NCBI GenBank assembly: GCA_965227215.1
Contig: OZ245729.1
Coordinates: forward strand, 1,984,001 to 2,048,000
Source: Gracilimonas sp965227215
GTDB lineage: Bacteria; Bacteroidota; Rhodothermia; Balneolales; Balneolaceae
Length of the DNA: 64,000 nt
Reading direction: 5' to 3'
The notes below the pieces were generated by a model. That model did no database searches and was not told where the DNA came from. It saw only the letters and a program-made list of their open reading frames with translations. The translations under genes were made by a program, and so were the position numbers. Shown here in pieces: positions 34,011 to 44,128 of the stretch. Within the stretch, counting starts at the first letter, position 1. Each line of letters begins with the position of its first letter.

Positions 34011-36683
34011 ATGCTTACCGTCATAAAGACACATATGGGCAGATATACGGGGGGTATTTGCCTGGTTTTTTTGATGACGGTACCCCTCTTAGCTCAGCAG
34101 ACAGATACCACATCAGCAGCTACCGATACTTCTTTGGTACAACCGGCTTCCACCGCTCCGGGTGGCAGTGCTTCTGTGCCTGGTGACGCTGTTCAGTTTC
34201 AGTCTTCCGATTCGCTAATTATCGACTTTTCAAAAGGTAAGAAGGCTTTTCTATTCGGTTCAGCCCAGGTGAAGCATACTTCCGGGGAGTTGAATGCGGG
34301 TGAGATTAACATGGATATTGAAAAATCAACCGTTGAAGCCACAACAACTACACCTGAAGATACACTCTCCCGGCCCGTTCTGATTCGGGATTCAGATGAA
34401 ATTAAAAGCACCCGCATCCTCTTCAACTACAAAACCAAAAAAGGAAAGTTTGAAGCCGCCCAAGTGAAGGTCTCGGAAGGGCATTTGATCGGTTCTAAAA
34501 TCAAGAATGTAAGTGAGAGTGAAGTATTTATAGAAGACGGGATCTACTCAACCTGTCCGCCTGAGTATCTGTATTATTACATCAAAGCCAAGAAAATGAA
34601 AGTGGTTGATCAGGATGAACTGTTTTTCAGTAATGCCCGGCTGTATATTCTGGACATACCATATCCACTGATATTTCCATTCGGTTATGTGCCTACCGAT
34701 ATTGAAAAAAAGAGATCCGGATTGCTAACTCCAACCTATGCATTCCAAAACCAAAACAACCGCGGACTGGGACTTCAGAACGTAGGCTGGTTTCAATATT
34801 TCAATGATTACCTGACCGGGCAGGTGGACGGAGATATTTATACCTCAGGAACGTTTTACCTAAATGGGCGGGTGCAATACCGAAAAACCAACTGGTATAA
34901 CGGATCTTTAGATATTGGATACTCTAAAGACCGGGGGTTGGAACCCACAGACCCTGATTTTGAGGAGCGGGTGCAAAAGTCGATTGGTATTCAGCATAAC
35001 CAAACGATATCACCGTACGCCTCATTAACCGCCAATGTAAACCTGCGAACGGAGGATTACCTGAGAAGAAACTCCTATGATATTAACGACCGGGCAGAGA
35101 CGAACTCAAGGTCAACGATGGCGTACAATTACAAGCACCCGGAGAACCTGTTTACCTTTAGTACCAACGCCCAGCTGAATCAGAATTTCAGCAATTACTC
35201 AACACAGCTGAGCGGGCCATCAGCCAACTTCCGCCTAAGAACATTTTCTCCTTTCCAAAACGGATCATCAAGGTCCGGTCAGCAGCGCTGGTATGAAAGT
35301 ATCAACATCAGCTATGATAACACACTCAGATCCCGCTTCAATTATAATCCCATAGATGCAGATAGTGCGGATGTGACATTTTTCGAGGCGCTTACTGACC
35401 GGGAGTTGTATGAGGAGGCAACGGGTAATCAAAATTATATTCAGGCAGGGTTCCAGCAGTCAGCAAGCATACAAATCGGGCAGCTTATTCCCAGCCAGTT
35501 TTTAAACATTTCTGCCGGTATAAACGGAAACGAGTACTGGTATCCGTCTTCTATACGAAAATCGTACAATGCCGACTCAAACCGGGTGGAAACGGATAAA
35601 ATTTACGGATTTGAAGCAGCCCGTGATTTCAGCACTAACCTGAATTTCAGTACTACCGTTTATGGAATATCCAATATGAGGATTGGAAATCTACAAGGAT
35701 TCAGGCATACTGCCCGGCCAACCATCGGATTTAGCTACCGGCCGGATTTTAGTGCAGAAAGATGGGGCTATTACCGAACAGTGCAAACCGATAGCCTGGG
35801 CAATACTCAGCAGTACTCGATATTTGAAGACGAAATTTTTTCAGGGCCCGGGCGTGGCGAACAGCGCTCAATCAATTTCTCTCTCCGGAATGTGTTTGAA
35901 ACAAAAATAGTAAAGCGTGACAGCACCGGGGAGGTTTCCGAAAAAAACCTGCGCTTTATTGATAACCTGTCGCTGAGTACATCCTATAACTTTGCGGCAG
36001 ACAGTTTAAATCTAAGTCCGCTTAGCACATCCATTAGTTCGAATGCTATTTCCGGACTGAACTTAAGTGCGAATGCCAGTTTCTCGTTTTATCAAACAGA
36101 TTCTTTGGGCCGGGAGGTTAACAGGTACTACATTGAAGACGGGGATAAGCTGGCTCAGCTTCAATCGTTTTCACTAAGTGCGAGTACGTCTTTCCGGGGA
36201 GGGAATGGAGTTGAGGTTTATACCCCCGAATACCGCCGCCGATATGATCCTTACAATCAATCTATCTTTAATCCGGTCGATTCCAGGTTTGGGCTGGAGC
36301 CGGTTCCGGATTTTCGTTCGCCCTGGAGCGTCTCCCTGAATTTCAGTTACAGCTGGAATTACCGTTTTAATCAAAGTCCGCGGAAAAGGGCTACCATTCG
36401 AGCCAGCAGTATATCGTTCAACTTAACGCCGAAGTGGAAGTTCAATACCAACGTGGGCTATGATTTTATTGCTAAGGAATTCACCCCGTCTCAGTTTTCC
36501 TTAACCCGAAACCTGGAATGCTGGAACTTGTCTTTTCAGATTAATCCATTTGGGGAATTTCAGTACTACTTCTTCCGCCTGAGCGTGAACAGTTCGCAAA
36601 TACAGAGTTTATTCCAGAAGCTGCCGGTGCTCAAGAATTTGGAGAGAAGTTCGAGCCCTACCGGCGCAGGATATGGGCGTTAA
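34011..36683 (+). CDS. LptD-like LPS-assembly outer-membrane protein
   Basis: An 890-residue outer-membrane protein. It has an N-terminal signal (GGICLVFLMTVPLLAQ), an OstA-like N-domain (GKKAFLFGSAQVKHTSGEL, then IYSTCPPEYLYYYIKAKKMK) and a long beta-barrel rich in aromatic strands. It fits the LptD_2 type of Bacteroidota. LptD inserts lipopolysaccharide into the outer leaflet. The N-terminal Thr/Ser/Ala-rich linker (TDTTSAATDTSL) is low complexity. An alternative start at the ninth codon would give a similar signal. Confidence 0.85.
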   Translation: MLTVIKTHMGRYTGGICLVFLMTVPLLAQQTDTTSAATDTSLVQPASTAPGGSASVPGDAVQFQSSDSLIIDFSKGKKAFLFGSAQVKHTSGELNAGEINMDIEKSTVEATTTTPEDTLSRPVLIRDSDEIKSTRILFNYKTKKGKFEAAQVKVSEGHLIGSKIKNVSESEVFIEDGIYSTCPPEYLYYYIKAKKMKVVDQDELFFSNARLYILDIPYPLIFPFGYVPTDIEKKRSGLLTPTYAFQNQNNRGLGLQNVGWFQYFNDYLTGQVDGDIYTSGTFYLNGRVQYRKTNWYNGSLDIGYSKDRGLEPTDPDFEERVQKSIGIQHNQTISPYASLTANVNLRTEDYLRRNSYDINDRAETNSRSTMAYNYKHPENLFTFSTNAQLNQNFSNYSTQLSGPSANFRLRTFSPFQNGSSRSGQQRWYESINISYDNTLRSRFNYNPIDADSADVTFFEALTDRELYEEATGNQNYIQAGFQQSASIQIGQLIPSQFLNISAGINGNEYWYPSSIRKSYNADSNRVETDKIYGFEAARDFSTNLNFSTTVYGISNMRIGNLQGFRHTARPTIGFSYRPDFSAERWGYYRTVQTDSLGNTQQYSIFEDEIFSGPGRGEQRSINFSLRNVFETKIVKRDSTGEVSEKNLRFIDNLSLSTSYNFAADSLNLSPLSTSISSNAISGLNLSANASFSFYQTDSLGREVNRYYIEDGDKLAQLQSFSLSASTSFRGGNGVEVYTPEYRRRYDPYNQSIFNPVDSRFGLEPVPDFRSPWSVSLNFSYSWNYRFNQSPRKRATIRASSISFNLTPKWKFNTNVGYDFIAKEFTPSQFSLTRNLECWNLSFQINPFGEFQYYFFRLSVNSSQIQSLFQKLPVLKNLERSSSPTGAGYGR

Positions 36684-37285
36684 AGAGAATCCCGGCCTAT
36701 TTTAGCCAGATATTTAACCACGTATTTTCCGATTACGTCAAACTCAAGATTTACAGCATCGCCGACAGATTTATCTTTGAGGTTGGTATGTTCCCATGTG
36801 TAGGGGATAATGGCAACGGTGAACTGGTTGTCCGATTCGCGGGCAACGGTAAGGCTGATGCCTTCCATGGTGATGCTGCCTCGCCCAACAATCATATCGG
36901 TAAATTCATCGGGATATTCAACTGAGATTAACCAGCCGGTTTCTTCTTTTTCGATATCCGTGATGGTTCCGGTTGTGTCTACATGGCCTTGCACCAAATG
37001 ACCTTCGATGCCTTTTTGGAGAGTGAGCGAACGCTCCAGGTTTACAGGGCTGCCCTTGGTAAGTTCGCCCGTTGAGGTTTTTCGAAGCGTTTCTTCCACA
37101 GCCTGAACGGTGAAAGTTTCCTCATCAAAAGCAGTAACGGTGAGGCAAACTCCGTTCACGGCAATGCTTTCGTCCTCATGGCAGGTGGCGGCAAAAGAGC
37201 ATGCGATCTTCAATTCCTTGCCTCCTCCATTCAGAGATTTTACGGCTGCAACTTTTCCAACTTCTTGTACAATTCCGGTAAACAT
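36680..37285 (-). CDS. ribE: Riboflavin synthase, alpha chain
   Basis: A 201-residue protein of two lumazine-binding repeats (MFTGIVQEVGKVAAV and EGHLVQGHVDTTG) that dismutates 6,7-dimethyl-8-ribityllumazine. Residues 1-95 and 96-190 are the two repeats. It is 5 bp downstream of ribD on the same strand; the rest of the pathway is elsewhere. The 3' end overlaps the convergent lptD-like stop by 4 bp. No FMN riboswitch was recognised before ribD. Confidence 0.95.
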   Translation of the reverse strand: MFTGIVQEVGKVAAVKSLNGGGKELKIACSFAATCHEDESIAVNGVCLTVTAFDEETFTVQAVEETLRKTSTGELTKGSPVNLERSLTLQKGIEGHLVQGHVDTTGTITDIEKEETGWLISVEYPDEFTDMIVGRGSITMEGISLTVARESDNQFTVAIIPYTWEHTNLKDKSVGDAVNLEFDVIGKYVVKYLAKIGRDSL

Positions 37286-37290
37286 AATTT

Positions 37291-38418
37291 TTAAAAATAT
37301 CCGGTTAATAACATATCATCACCAACTTGTGTCCAGGTAACATCTTTAAGTTCGGCAATTTCTTTCATTTTGTTGATGCCAATGTTAATCAGCGATCGGG
37401 TTCCGGCTCCCAACAATTTTGGGGCTATAAATAGTTCGAGTTTATCTACAAGTCCCTGTCGGATTAAGGCAGAAGATAGCTGTTGCCCGCCTTCCACTAA
37501 GACTGACGTAATCCCATTTTCGCCCAACAACTTAAACGATTGTCGCAAATCAACATGTCCATCAACCTTGGAAACCTGAAGCACTTCTCCCCGAAAGTAA
37601 TTCTGCTGCATAACCTTCAGCATCGGGTCGGCATCGGTTGCTGAAGCCTCTTTGTTCCATGTGATGATAGTGGTTTTTTCTTCAAACTTATCCGAGAAAA
37701 GATTCAGTTCTTTGGGGAGTTCATAAGGGCCGTCAATCACAATCCGTTTAGGCTGCCGACCGGAAACATGACGAACTGTTAAGCTTGGGTTATCAACCAT
37801 GGCGGTGGTTCTTCCTACCAAAACAGCATCGTATTCTGAACGCCATTTGTGAACCAGTTTCCGGGACTGTTTCCCGGTGATCCATTGCGATTCTCCATCA
37901 GCAGCGGCAATATAACCATCGGCCGTTTGGGCTACTTTCAGTGTAATAAAAGGCCGTCCAAAAGTTTGATGATAAATAAAGAACTCGTTCAGTTTTTCTG
38001 CTTCTTTCTCCAGAACACCGGTCTCTACTTCAATTCCATTATTGCGGAGGTGCAGTATTCCTTTTCCGTTCACTTCAGGATTAGGATCCTTCATGGCTAT
38101 CACTACTTTCTTAATCGGTAGTTTTGCCAGCATTGGGGCGCAGGGTGGAGTTTTACCCTGATGTGAGCAAGGTTCGAGGGTTACATAAACCGTAGCATCT
38201 TTAAGATGTTTCTTATTTTTAACTGACTCCACTGCATTAACTTCAGCGTGGGCTTCCCCAAACTTTTTATGAAACCCCAGCCCAATAAGTTCTCCTTCAG
38301 AAGATACAATGACGCATCCCACCAACGGATTCGGTGCCACTTGTCCTTTAGCCTGTTTAGCTAAATCCAGGGCTTTATGCATCCAGTATTCATCGCTATG
38401 TGTAGCTTGTTTGGGCAT
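37291..38418 (-). CDS. ribD: Bifunctional riboflavin deaminase/reductase
   Basis: A 375-residue protein. The N-terminal cytidine-deaminase-like domain has zinc ligands in HAEVNAVES and LEPCSHQGKTPPCAPML. The C-terminal reductase domain includes TLKVAQTADGYIAAADGESQWI and VEGGQQLSSALI. Start ATG at 38418 follows a strong terminator of the upstream gene. The frame is open 15 codons earlier but that part would overlap the terminator. Confidence 0.95.
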   Translation of the reverse strand: MPKQATHSDEYWMHKALDLAKQAKGQVAPNPLVGCVIVSSEGELIGLGFHKKFGEAHAEVNAVESVKNKKHLKDATVYVTLEPCSHQGKTPPCAPMLAKLPIKKVVIAMKDPNPEVNGKGILHLRNNGIEVETGVLEKEAEKLNEFFIYHQTFGRPFITLKVAQTADGYIAAADGESQWITGKQSRKLVHKWRSEYDAVLVGRTTAMVDNPSLTVRHVSGRQPKRIVIDGPYELPKELNLFSDKFEEKTTIITWNKEASATDADPMLKVMQQNYFRGEVLQVSKVDGHVDLRQSFKLLGENGITSVLVEGGQQLSSALIRQGLVDKLELFIAPKLLGAGTRSLINIGINKMKEIAELKDVTWTQVGDDMLLTGYF

Positions 38419-38461
38419 GTGGAAATGTAATGGATTTAAGGGAACAGAATGTGGGCTAAAC

Positions 38462-38491
38462 AAAAAAGGGTGAGAAGAAACTTCTCACCCC
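38462..38491 (-). terminator. Intrinsic terminator after the PpiD-like gene
   Basis: On the minus strand GGGTGAGAAG-TTT-CTTCTCACCC is a perfect 10-bp stem followed by T6. It separates the PpiD-like gene from ribDE. Confidence 0.92.
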
Positions 38492-38515
38492 AAATAATAC
38501 AATTACGAAAAAAGA

Positions 38516-40291
38516 TTATCGCTGTAGCAGTCTGTCACGGTTGTCTACGATATCTGCGGCTTCACGAAGTTGCTCTAACCAAATAGAGGTAAATTCTTGT
38601 GTTTTCTGCTGCTCCAGACGCTGGCGTATAGTTTGTCGTTGGTCGGGAGTTAAGTTGGCTAAATCAGCTTCCATTTTGCTAATCAGCTCTACCACAAAAG
38701 CAGCACTGTTTCCGGCAATAACTCCGGAAGTTTGGCCTTCATTCAGAGCAAAAATAGCACCAATAACACGAGGCTCTCTTCCGGCCCCGGGCAGTACGGT
38801 TGCGCTTGCGCGGAGGTTGTTTTCGTTAAGAATCTCTTTTTCAGTGCTTTCCGCTAAAGCAGAAAGTGTCTGGTTCTGAGCTAATAACCCTTCTACCCTT
38901 TCAACGGTAAGTTCTTTACGTCGCTCAACTTTAACCAGAGTCTCTACCTGAGACTTAACCTCATCAAACGGACGGTAGCCTTCGGGGGTAATCTCTTCAA
39001 CCTGAATCACAACAAAGTCAGAACTCAGTTCAATGGTGTTGGAGATATCGCCTTCATCAGCTGATTCCAGAAAATTCATGATTTGCTTACTGCTTCCAAG
39101 TCCGGAAATGAAATCATTTCCTTTGGTGGCAAACGCTTCTTTCACTTCCAGGCCACGGGTTTCGGCTTCTTCATCAAAAGAGCTTTCTTCAGAAGCGAAG
39201 AATTCAAAATCAGCAGCTGCTTCGTTAGCTTCATCGATGGTAGATGGAAGAGCCTGAATATTATAGCTCATAATCTGGAACTTGATTTCGTTACCCTGTT
39301 CCGCTGTTTTCTTAAGAATAGCAGCTTGGTTAGAAGTCAGGATCACGTCAGATACTTCCCCAACCTCAAGGTCAAGAACAGGGGTATATTCTTCCCGGAT
39401 GTCATCTTCAGACACAAAAGCATTTCTGTATTGAGTAGAAGAACCCTGTCGGGCTAAGAACAAAGAATCGTTTTCAGTATTAGCAAAAGGGGTTATCAGT
39501 TCCCGAACATCTTCCACAATTTGAGCAGTATCGCTGGCGGTTGGCAGCTTGCTGAATGTAACATACTGAATGCGGTAGCTTTCGTCACGGCTGTAGCGCT
39601 CTTTGTTTTTGTTGTAGTACTCGCGGAGCTCGGCATCAGAAATTTCAAGCTGTTGCTCGGTAACTTCACTGTAAGGGAAACGAATGTAGTTGACATTCGC
39701 CGTGCTGTTATTCTTCACAAACTCTCTTTCAACTTCTTCTTCGGTAACCTGAAGTCCGGCTGAAATATAATTATTCAGCTTTTGCTGACGGCGTTGCTCC
39801 CGGAGTTGCATTTCGAGGGCAACGGCTTGTTGCGAAAACTCACTGGAAGAGAGAACCTGCTGAACAGCTGCGCGGTCAATGGTGCCGTCTTCACGGGTAA
39901 AGTTCTGGCGAATTACAGGAGCTGGGTTGTCACCATATACCATATCCAGTACTTCCTGGTCAGAAACAGTGATACCTAAATCGTCCATTTTCTGGCGAAG
40001 CAAGCGGGAGTTTACCAGTTCATTCCAGGCTTGTGTTTCATAATAAGCGCGCATTTCCGGAGTTAGGGAATTCCCGGTTTGCTGGCTGTAAGCATTAGAA
40101 TAATACTGGATACGGCTTTGATATTCTTCATTGGAGATCTTATCACCATTAACACTACCCAATGAACTTGGTCCGGCCTGCATGGCTTCAAAAAAGTTTA
40201 CGTCAGACAAAACCCACAGAAGGCCAAAAGATCCAATCAGCACCCACAAGATGACACCGGTGCTGTTTCTCATTTTTTCCATTACACCCAT
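38516..40291 (-). CDS. PpiD-like periplasmic peptidyl-prolyl isomerase/chaperone
   Basis: A 591-residue membrane-anchored foldase. The N-terminal anchor is MRNSTGVILWVLIGSFGLLWVLSD, starting at residue 7, followed by a SurA-like N domain (VNGDKISNEEYQSRIQ). A parvulin-like middle is indistinct, and the C-terminus carries SurA-type helices (TPDQRQTIRQRLEQQKTQEF). It is likely to help fold outer-membrane proteins. The mla genes lie upstream on the same strand. Confidence 0.85.
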   Translation of the reverse strand: MGVMEKMRNSTGVILWVLIGSFGLLWVLSDVNFFEAMQAGPSSLGSVNGDKISNEEYQSRIQYYSNAYSQQTGNSLTPEMRAYYETQAWNELVNSRLLRQKMDDLGITVSDQEVLDMVYGDNPAPVIRQNFTREDGTIDRAAVQQVLSSSEFSQQAVALEMQLREQRRQQKLNNYISAGLQVTEEEVEREFVKNNSTANVNYIRFPYSEVTEQQLEISDAELREYYNKNKERYSRDESYRIQYVTFSKLPTASDTAQIVEDVRELITPFANTENDSLFLARQGSSTQYRNAFVSEDDIREEYTPVLDLEVGEVSDVILTSNQAAILKKTAEQGNEIKFQIMSYNIQALPSTIDEANEAAADFEFFASEESSFDEEAETRGLEVKEAFATKGNDFISGLGSSKQIMNFLESADEGDISNTIELSSDFVVIQVEEITPEGYRPFDEVKSQVETLVKVERRKELTVERVEGLLAQNQTLSALAESTEKEILNENNLRASATVLPGAGREPRVIGAIFALNEGQTSGVIAGNSAAFVVELISKMEADLANLTPDQRQTIRQRLEQQKTQEFTSIWLEQLREAADIVDNRDRLLQR

Positions 40292-40427
40292 AAAAGGTTA
40301 CCTCTAAAAAACATTAATTAAATTGCGATTTGAATACTGCAGGTGTCTTTTTAACCTCTGGCAGTAAGCTTGGAAATATAAGTGAATACCCAAGGAATTG
40401 AAAGCAAATTCAACAATAAGGTTGGGC

Positions 40428-41360
40428 TTAAAATACCTCAATAAGTCTCATGTGCTTTAAATACTTTCCGGGCTCATCGTTCATGTTTTTGATCAGCCGG
40501 TTTAAGTTAAAGGAAAGGCTATCCACATTATTGTAAAGAGAAGGGTCGTTAATCATTTTCCCAAGGGTGCCTTCTCCGTTATTAATCTTGGTTAACACCT
40601 CGTTTAAGGTAAGATTCGTTTCGTTCAATCCTGAGCTCAATGTTTCCAGTTCGACACTGGTTGCTTCCAGGTTTGTGATAAGTGAACTCAACTTTTCTTT
40701 GTTTTCGGAACTGAGGTCGTCCATGTTTTGCATGGTTTGTTTGGCGGAGGTAATCATTGCATCCAGGTCCGATTGTTTTTTACGGATCAGCTCGTTCAAC
40801 GAACCTGTACTGGACCTCAGGTTTTGAATGATACCGGAAATATGCTCTTTATTCTCTTCATCCAGCGTTTCGTTGAGGCTCGTCACCAGCTTCTCAACCC
40901 CACGTATAGAGCCGGAGATATCGTTACTGAGTTTTTCTCCCTCCTCGGCAAAGGTATCCATCATGCCTTGCTCAAACACTCCTTCAATAGACCCTTGATG
41001 TGGTACCATTTCAGTGGAATCTGCTTTTTGAATTTCAATGAATTTCCCACCAAGCACCCCACTGGATTTAAGCACAGCAATAGAGCCTTTAGGTATTTGG
41101 TACCCTTCTTCTATATTCATAGTTACCAGGGTGGAGTCCGAAATCAGCAGCTCCATTTCTTTTACACTTCCTATTTTGAAGCCTTTCACGTTCACTACAT
41201 TTCCGGGAATGAGCCCATATACCTGGTCAAATTTAGTATATATGGTGGTTGAAGTGCGAAACAGGGGGATGTCTTTCATTACCCGGTAGCCAATAAAGGC
41301 TACAATAATAGCCACTACTACCGTGATCCCTATTTTAAGTTCGTTGGACACTTTTGCCAA
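40428..41360 (-). CDS. MlaD-like MCE-domain lipid-transport protein
   Basis: A 310-residue protein with one N-terminal helix (GITVVVAIIVAFIGYRVM) and an MCE domain (residues 33-120, TKFDQVYGLIPGNVVNVKGFKIG). It is followed by a long coiled-coil region (LSNDISGSIRGVEKLVTSL and beyond). It is expected to be the substrate-binding part of the Mla phospholipid transporter. It lies 11 bp downstream of the ATPase gene. Confidence 0.92.
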   Translation of the reverse strand: MAKVSNELKIGITVVVAIIVAFIGYRVMKDIPLFRTSTTIYTKFDQVYGLIPGNVVNVKGFKIGSVKEMELLISDSTLVTMNIEEGYQIPKGSIAVLKSSGVLGGKFIEIQKADSTEMVPHQGSIEGVFEQGMMDTFAEEGEKLSNDISGSIRGVEKLVTSLNETLDEENKEHISGIIQNLRSSTGSLNELIRKKQSDLDAMITSAKQTMQNMDDLSSENKEKLSSLITNLEATSVELETLSSGLNETNLTLNEVLTKINNGEGTLGKMINDPSLYNNVDSLSFNLNRLIKNMNDEPGKYLKHMRLIEVF

Positions 41361-41371
41361 AACAAGTTCTC

Positions 41372-42121
41372 CTATGCAGTTTTTTTAGTTATTTGATATT
41401 CACTTGCTGAAATGAAATCAATCAAATTTTTATTGTCGCTGTGTTTCATGTCTTCCGTTTTACCGAACCAACTTAATTTTTGTTCGTCCAGGAAAGCTAC
41501 TTTCTCAGCTACTTCCAGCACGCTATGCATGTCGTGGGTGATAACAATGGAGGTGATGTCCAGGCTGTCGGCCATGGTATTAATCAGCTCGTTAATTTCT
41601 TCGGATGTGCGTGGGTCAAGCCCGGAAGTAGGCTCGTCATACAGTAAATAATCCGGTTTTAAAATAATGGCGCGTGCCAGGCCTACCCGTTTTCTCATCC
41701 CTCCGGAAAGCTCGGAGGTTGATTTTTCCCCGGCATGTTCCAGGTTCACCATTCCGAGAGCTTCCATCACATTATGCTCAATCTCTTCTTCGGTTTGTTC
41801 AGTAAAATACCGAAGGGGGAAAGCCACATTCTCATACGTGCTGATGGAATCAAACAATGCTCCGCCCTGAAATAAAATTCCAAACCGTTGCCGGACTTTT
41901 CTGAGTTGAGAATAACTCAGCTCAAAAACGCACTTTCCGTCTATTAAAACCTCGCCCTCATCCGGGTACAAAAGAGCATTCAAGTGTTTCAGCAATACTG
42001 ATTTCCCACAACCGGACTTTCCGATCACGGCCGTGGTTTCTCCATCCTGAATAGTGAAGGAAACATCGCTCCACACCAGGTTATCGCCAAAGCTTTTAGT
42101 AAGATTTTTAACCTCAATCAT
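41372..42121 (-). CDS. MlaF-like ABC transporter ATP-binding protein
   Basis: A 249-residue ATPase with Walker A GKSGCGKSVLLKHL, signature LSGGMRKRVGLARAI and Walker B YLLYDEPTSGLDP. The LLKHLN and KRVGLARAII pattern fits the MlaF group. It sits between MlaE- and MlaD-like genes with gaps of 5 and 11 bp, so the operon is mlaE-mlaF-mlaD. Confidence 0.94.
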   Translation of the reverse strand: MIEVKNLTKSFGDNLVWSDVSFTIQDGETTAVIGKSGCGKSVLLKHLNALLYPDEGEVLIDGKCVFELSYSQLRKVRQRFGILFQGGALFDSISTYENVAFPLRYFTEQTEEEIEHNVMEALGMVNLEHAGEKSTSELSGGMRKRVGLARAIILKPDYLLYDEPTSGLDPRTSEEINELINTMADSLDITSIVITHDMHSVLEVAEKVAFLDEQKLSWFGKTEDMKHSDNKNLIDFISASEYQITKKTA

Positions 42122-42126
42122 AATCG

Positions 42127-42885
42127 TTAGAGTAATATGGCGGCTAAAGCAAAATCAGCCAGCAGTACAAAGATACAACTTAAAACCGTTGCTTGTGTAG
42201 TTGCGGTTCCCACACCTTCGGCCCCGCCAAAAGCAAAATATCCTTTAAAGCAAGAGATGGAAGTAATTACAAAGCCAAAAACAACCGATTTCAAAAGCCC
42301 GAAAATGATATCCGACTCAAAAAAGAAAGCACGGGCACCTTCCATAAACTCTGCAGCGGGGAGAATACCATCCAGCGCTCCGGCGGTCACACCTCCTATG
42401 ATTCCAAAAACTGCTGCGGTTACATAAAGAACGGGAAACATCAGCAGCCCGGCTAAAATGCGCGGCACCACTAAAAAGGAGACAGAATTAAAGCCCATCG
42501 ATTCCAGAGCGTCTATCTGCTCACTAACCCTCATGGTTCCCAATTCGGTTGAAATTCGGGCACCTACCTTTCCGGCCAATACAAGAGCGCTGATCACAGC
42601 CGCCAGTTCAATAACGATAGACTGGGCAACAATAGAGCCAATGATGGAGCTGGGGTAAATATCCGTGTCCAACTGGTAAGCTGTTTGAAGAGTAAGTACA
42701 GCCCCGGTAAAAATCCCTACTAAAAAGATAATAGGGATAGACTCATAGCCAACCTTCACAAACTCCTGGAACAGGTTGTTGCGATAGGTGCTAAACTCGG
42801 TGGATGAACGTAGTGCCTGATATAAAAGCTTTGCGTACTGGCCAAATTGTTTTAAACCGGCCGCGCCTGGGAAGTTGGAAATCAT
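42127..42885 (-). CDS. MlaE-like ABC transporter permease
   Basis: A 252-residue permease of the MlaE family: IPIIFLVGIFTGAVLTLQTAY near residue 52, VSEQIDALESMGFNSVSFLVVPR and a C-terminal FGGAEGVGTATTQATVLSC. First gene of the operon. Together with MlaF and MlaD-like proteins it forms a lipid transporter that keeps the outer membrane asymmetric. MlaB- and MlaC-like genes are not adjacent. Confidence 0.94.
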   Translation of the reverse strand: MISNFPGAAGLKQFGQYAKLLYQALRSSTEFSTYRNNLFQEFVKVGYESIPIIFLVGIFTGAVLTLQTAYQLDTDIYPSSIIGSIVAQSIVIELAAVISALVLAGKVGARISTELGTMRVSEQIDALESMGFNSVSFLVVPRILAGLLMFPVLYVTAAVFGIIGGVTAGALDGILPAAEFMEGARAFFFESDIIFGLLKSVVFGFVITSISCFKGYFAFGGAEGVGTATTQATVLSCIFVLLADFALAAILL

Positions 42886-42976
42886 TTCTTAATCAATAAT
42901 CTTGACGTATTGCCGAAGCATTTGATTATATTACAAAAGATTTTTGCCAATTGTGATTTATATATAGTTAAATACC

Positions 42977-43954
42977 GTGCGATTACTGTTAACCATAGTG
43001 ATGGTATTTGTTGGTGCCCAATGTACGATGGCACAGTCAAATACATCAAGTGTATTTCGTTTTTTAGATGTTACCCCAACCGCCCGAACAGCGGCTCTTG
43101 GAGGAAATCACGTTGGATTATTTGATGCAGATTTTAGTCTTATACATGTAAACCCAGCGTATTTAAACAGCGATGCATCAGGGTCGATTTCAGCATCCTA
43201 TCTCAACTTTTTTTCGGATGCCAATATGGGATTTACAAGTGGAGCTTACGAGTTTGAAAAAGTCGGGACTATAGCGGCCGGAATTCGATTTGTCGGCTAC
43301 GGTGAGTTTGACCGGCTGGATGAAGACGGTAATGACCTTGGTAATTTCAACGCGAATGACATTGCCCTTACCGGAGTTTATAGTCTTCCCCTTTCAAATA
43401 AAATTACCGCCGGTGCAGGCATAGATTTTATTCACTCTTCCTACGCTTCCTATAAATCAAGTGCGGTGGCTTTTTCCGGAGGATTGTTTTACCAGGATTC
43501 GGCCAGCCATTTTAGTGCGGGAATTTCGATTCGGAATTTTGGAGGACAGATAACCGCTTATGCTGATGATCGGGAGCCTTTACCGCTGGATGTGTCACTG
43601 GGTTTTACTAAAAAACCGGAAGCTTTTCCGTTTCAGCTCAGTCTCACCCTGAAAAAACTGAATGATAGGGATTTGCGTGTATTTGGAGAAACCGGGAAGC
43701 CCTCATTCGTTGATAATGTATTTCGCCATGTGATTTTTGGGGGCGAAACCAATTTTGGGGAGAATGTAACCGTTCGGTTAGGCTACGATCATTATTTGCA
43801 CGAGCAAACACAAACCGGGCAAGATTTTGACCTGGCCGGGATAGCATTTGGAGTGGGAATTAATATCAAATCGATTGTTGTTGATTTGAGCCGGAGTTCG
43901 TATTCCCGATTGGGTGGTATCACACGCCTTAGTTTGAAGACCGATTTAGATTAG
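42977..43954 (+). CDS. porQ: Type IX secretion system protein PorQ
   Basis: A 325-residue outer-membrane protein with a signal peptide ending TMAQ. The segment FRFLDVTPTARTAALGGNHVG near residue 28 and the C-terminal GIAFGVGINIKSIVVDLSRSS are typical of PorQ. The type IX system exports proteins with C-terminal sorting domains; one such cargo is encoded at 53379-55565. Start codon is GTG at 42977, which gives the signal peptide. It diverges from mlaE. Confidence 0.92.
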   Translation: MRLLLTIVMVFVGAQCTMAQSNTSSVFRFLDVTPTARTAALGGNHVGLFDADFSLIHVNPAYLNSDASGSISASYLNFFSDANMGFTSGAYEFEKVGTIAAGIRFVGYGEFDRLDEDGNDLGNFNANDIALTGVYSLPLSNKITAGAGIDFIHSSYASYKSSAVAFSGGLFYQDSASHFSAGISIRNFGGQITAYADDREPLPLDVSLGFTKKPEAFPFQLSLTLKKLNDRDLRVFGETGKPSFVDNVFRHVIFGGETNFGENVTVRLGYDHYLHEQTQTGQDFDLAGIAFGVGINIKSIVVDLSRSSYSRLGGITRLSLKTDLD

Positions 43955-44128
43955 GCGAATTATGAAAGGAACCGTCAAAAAAACTTAATTCAGGCGGAGA
44001 TTCTCCTATAAATTCGGGTGATTCTATGATTATCTTAGGATCCCGACAAAATTCAGAACGGAAGTTTGTAAAGGTAATCGCTCTTTTTTTGGAACGAGCA
44101 GAACAAATTCAATAGACTTATAGAACGA

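Noticed and set aside
36680..38418. FMN riboswitch before ribD
   Set aside because: The space between the terminator and ribD is under 50 bp, too short for an FMN aptamer, and no motif was seen.
44026..44115. 29-codon ORF just upstream of aroC
   Set aside because: Too short, no domain, no hairpin or T tract to suggest a leader function.
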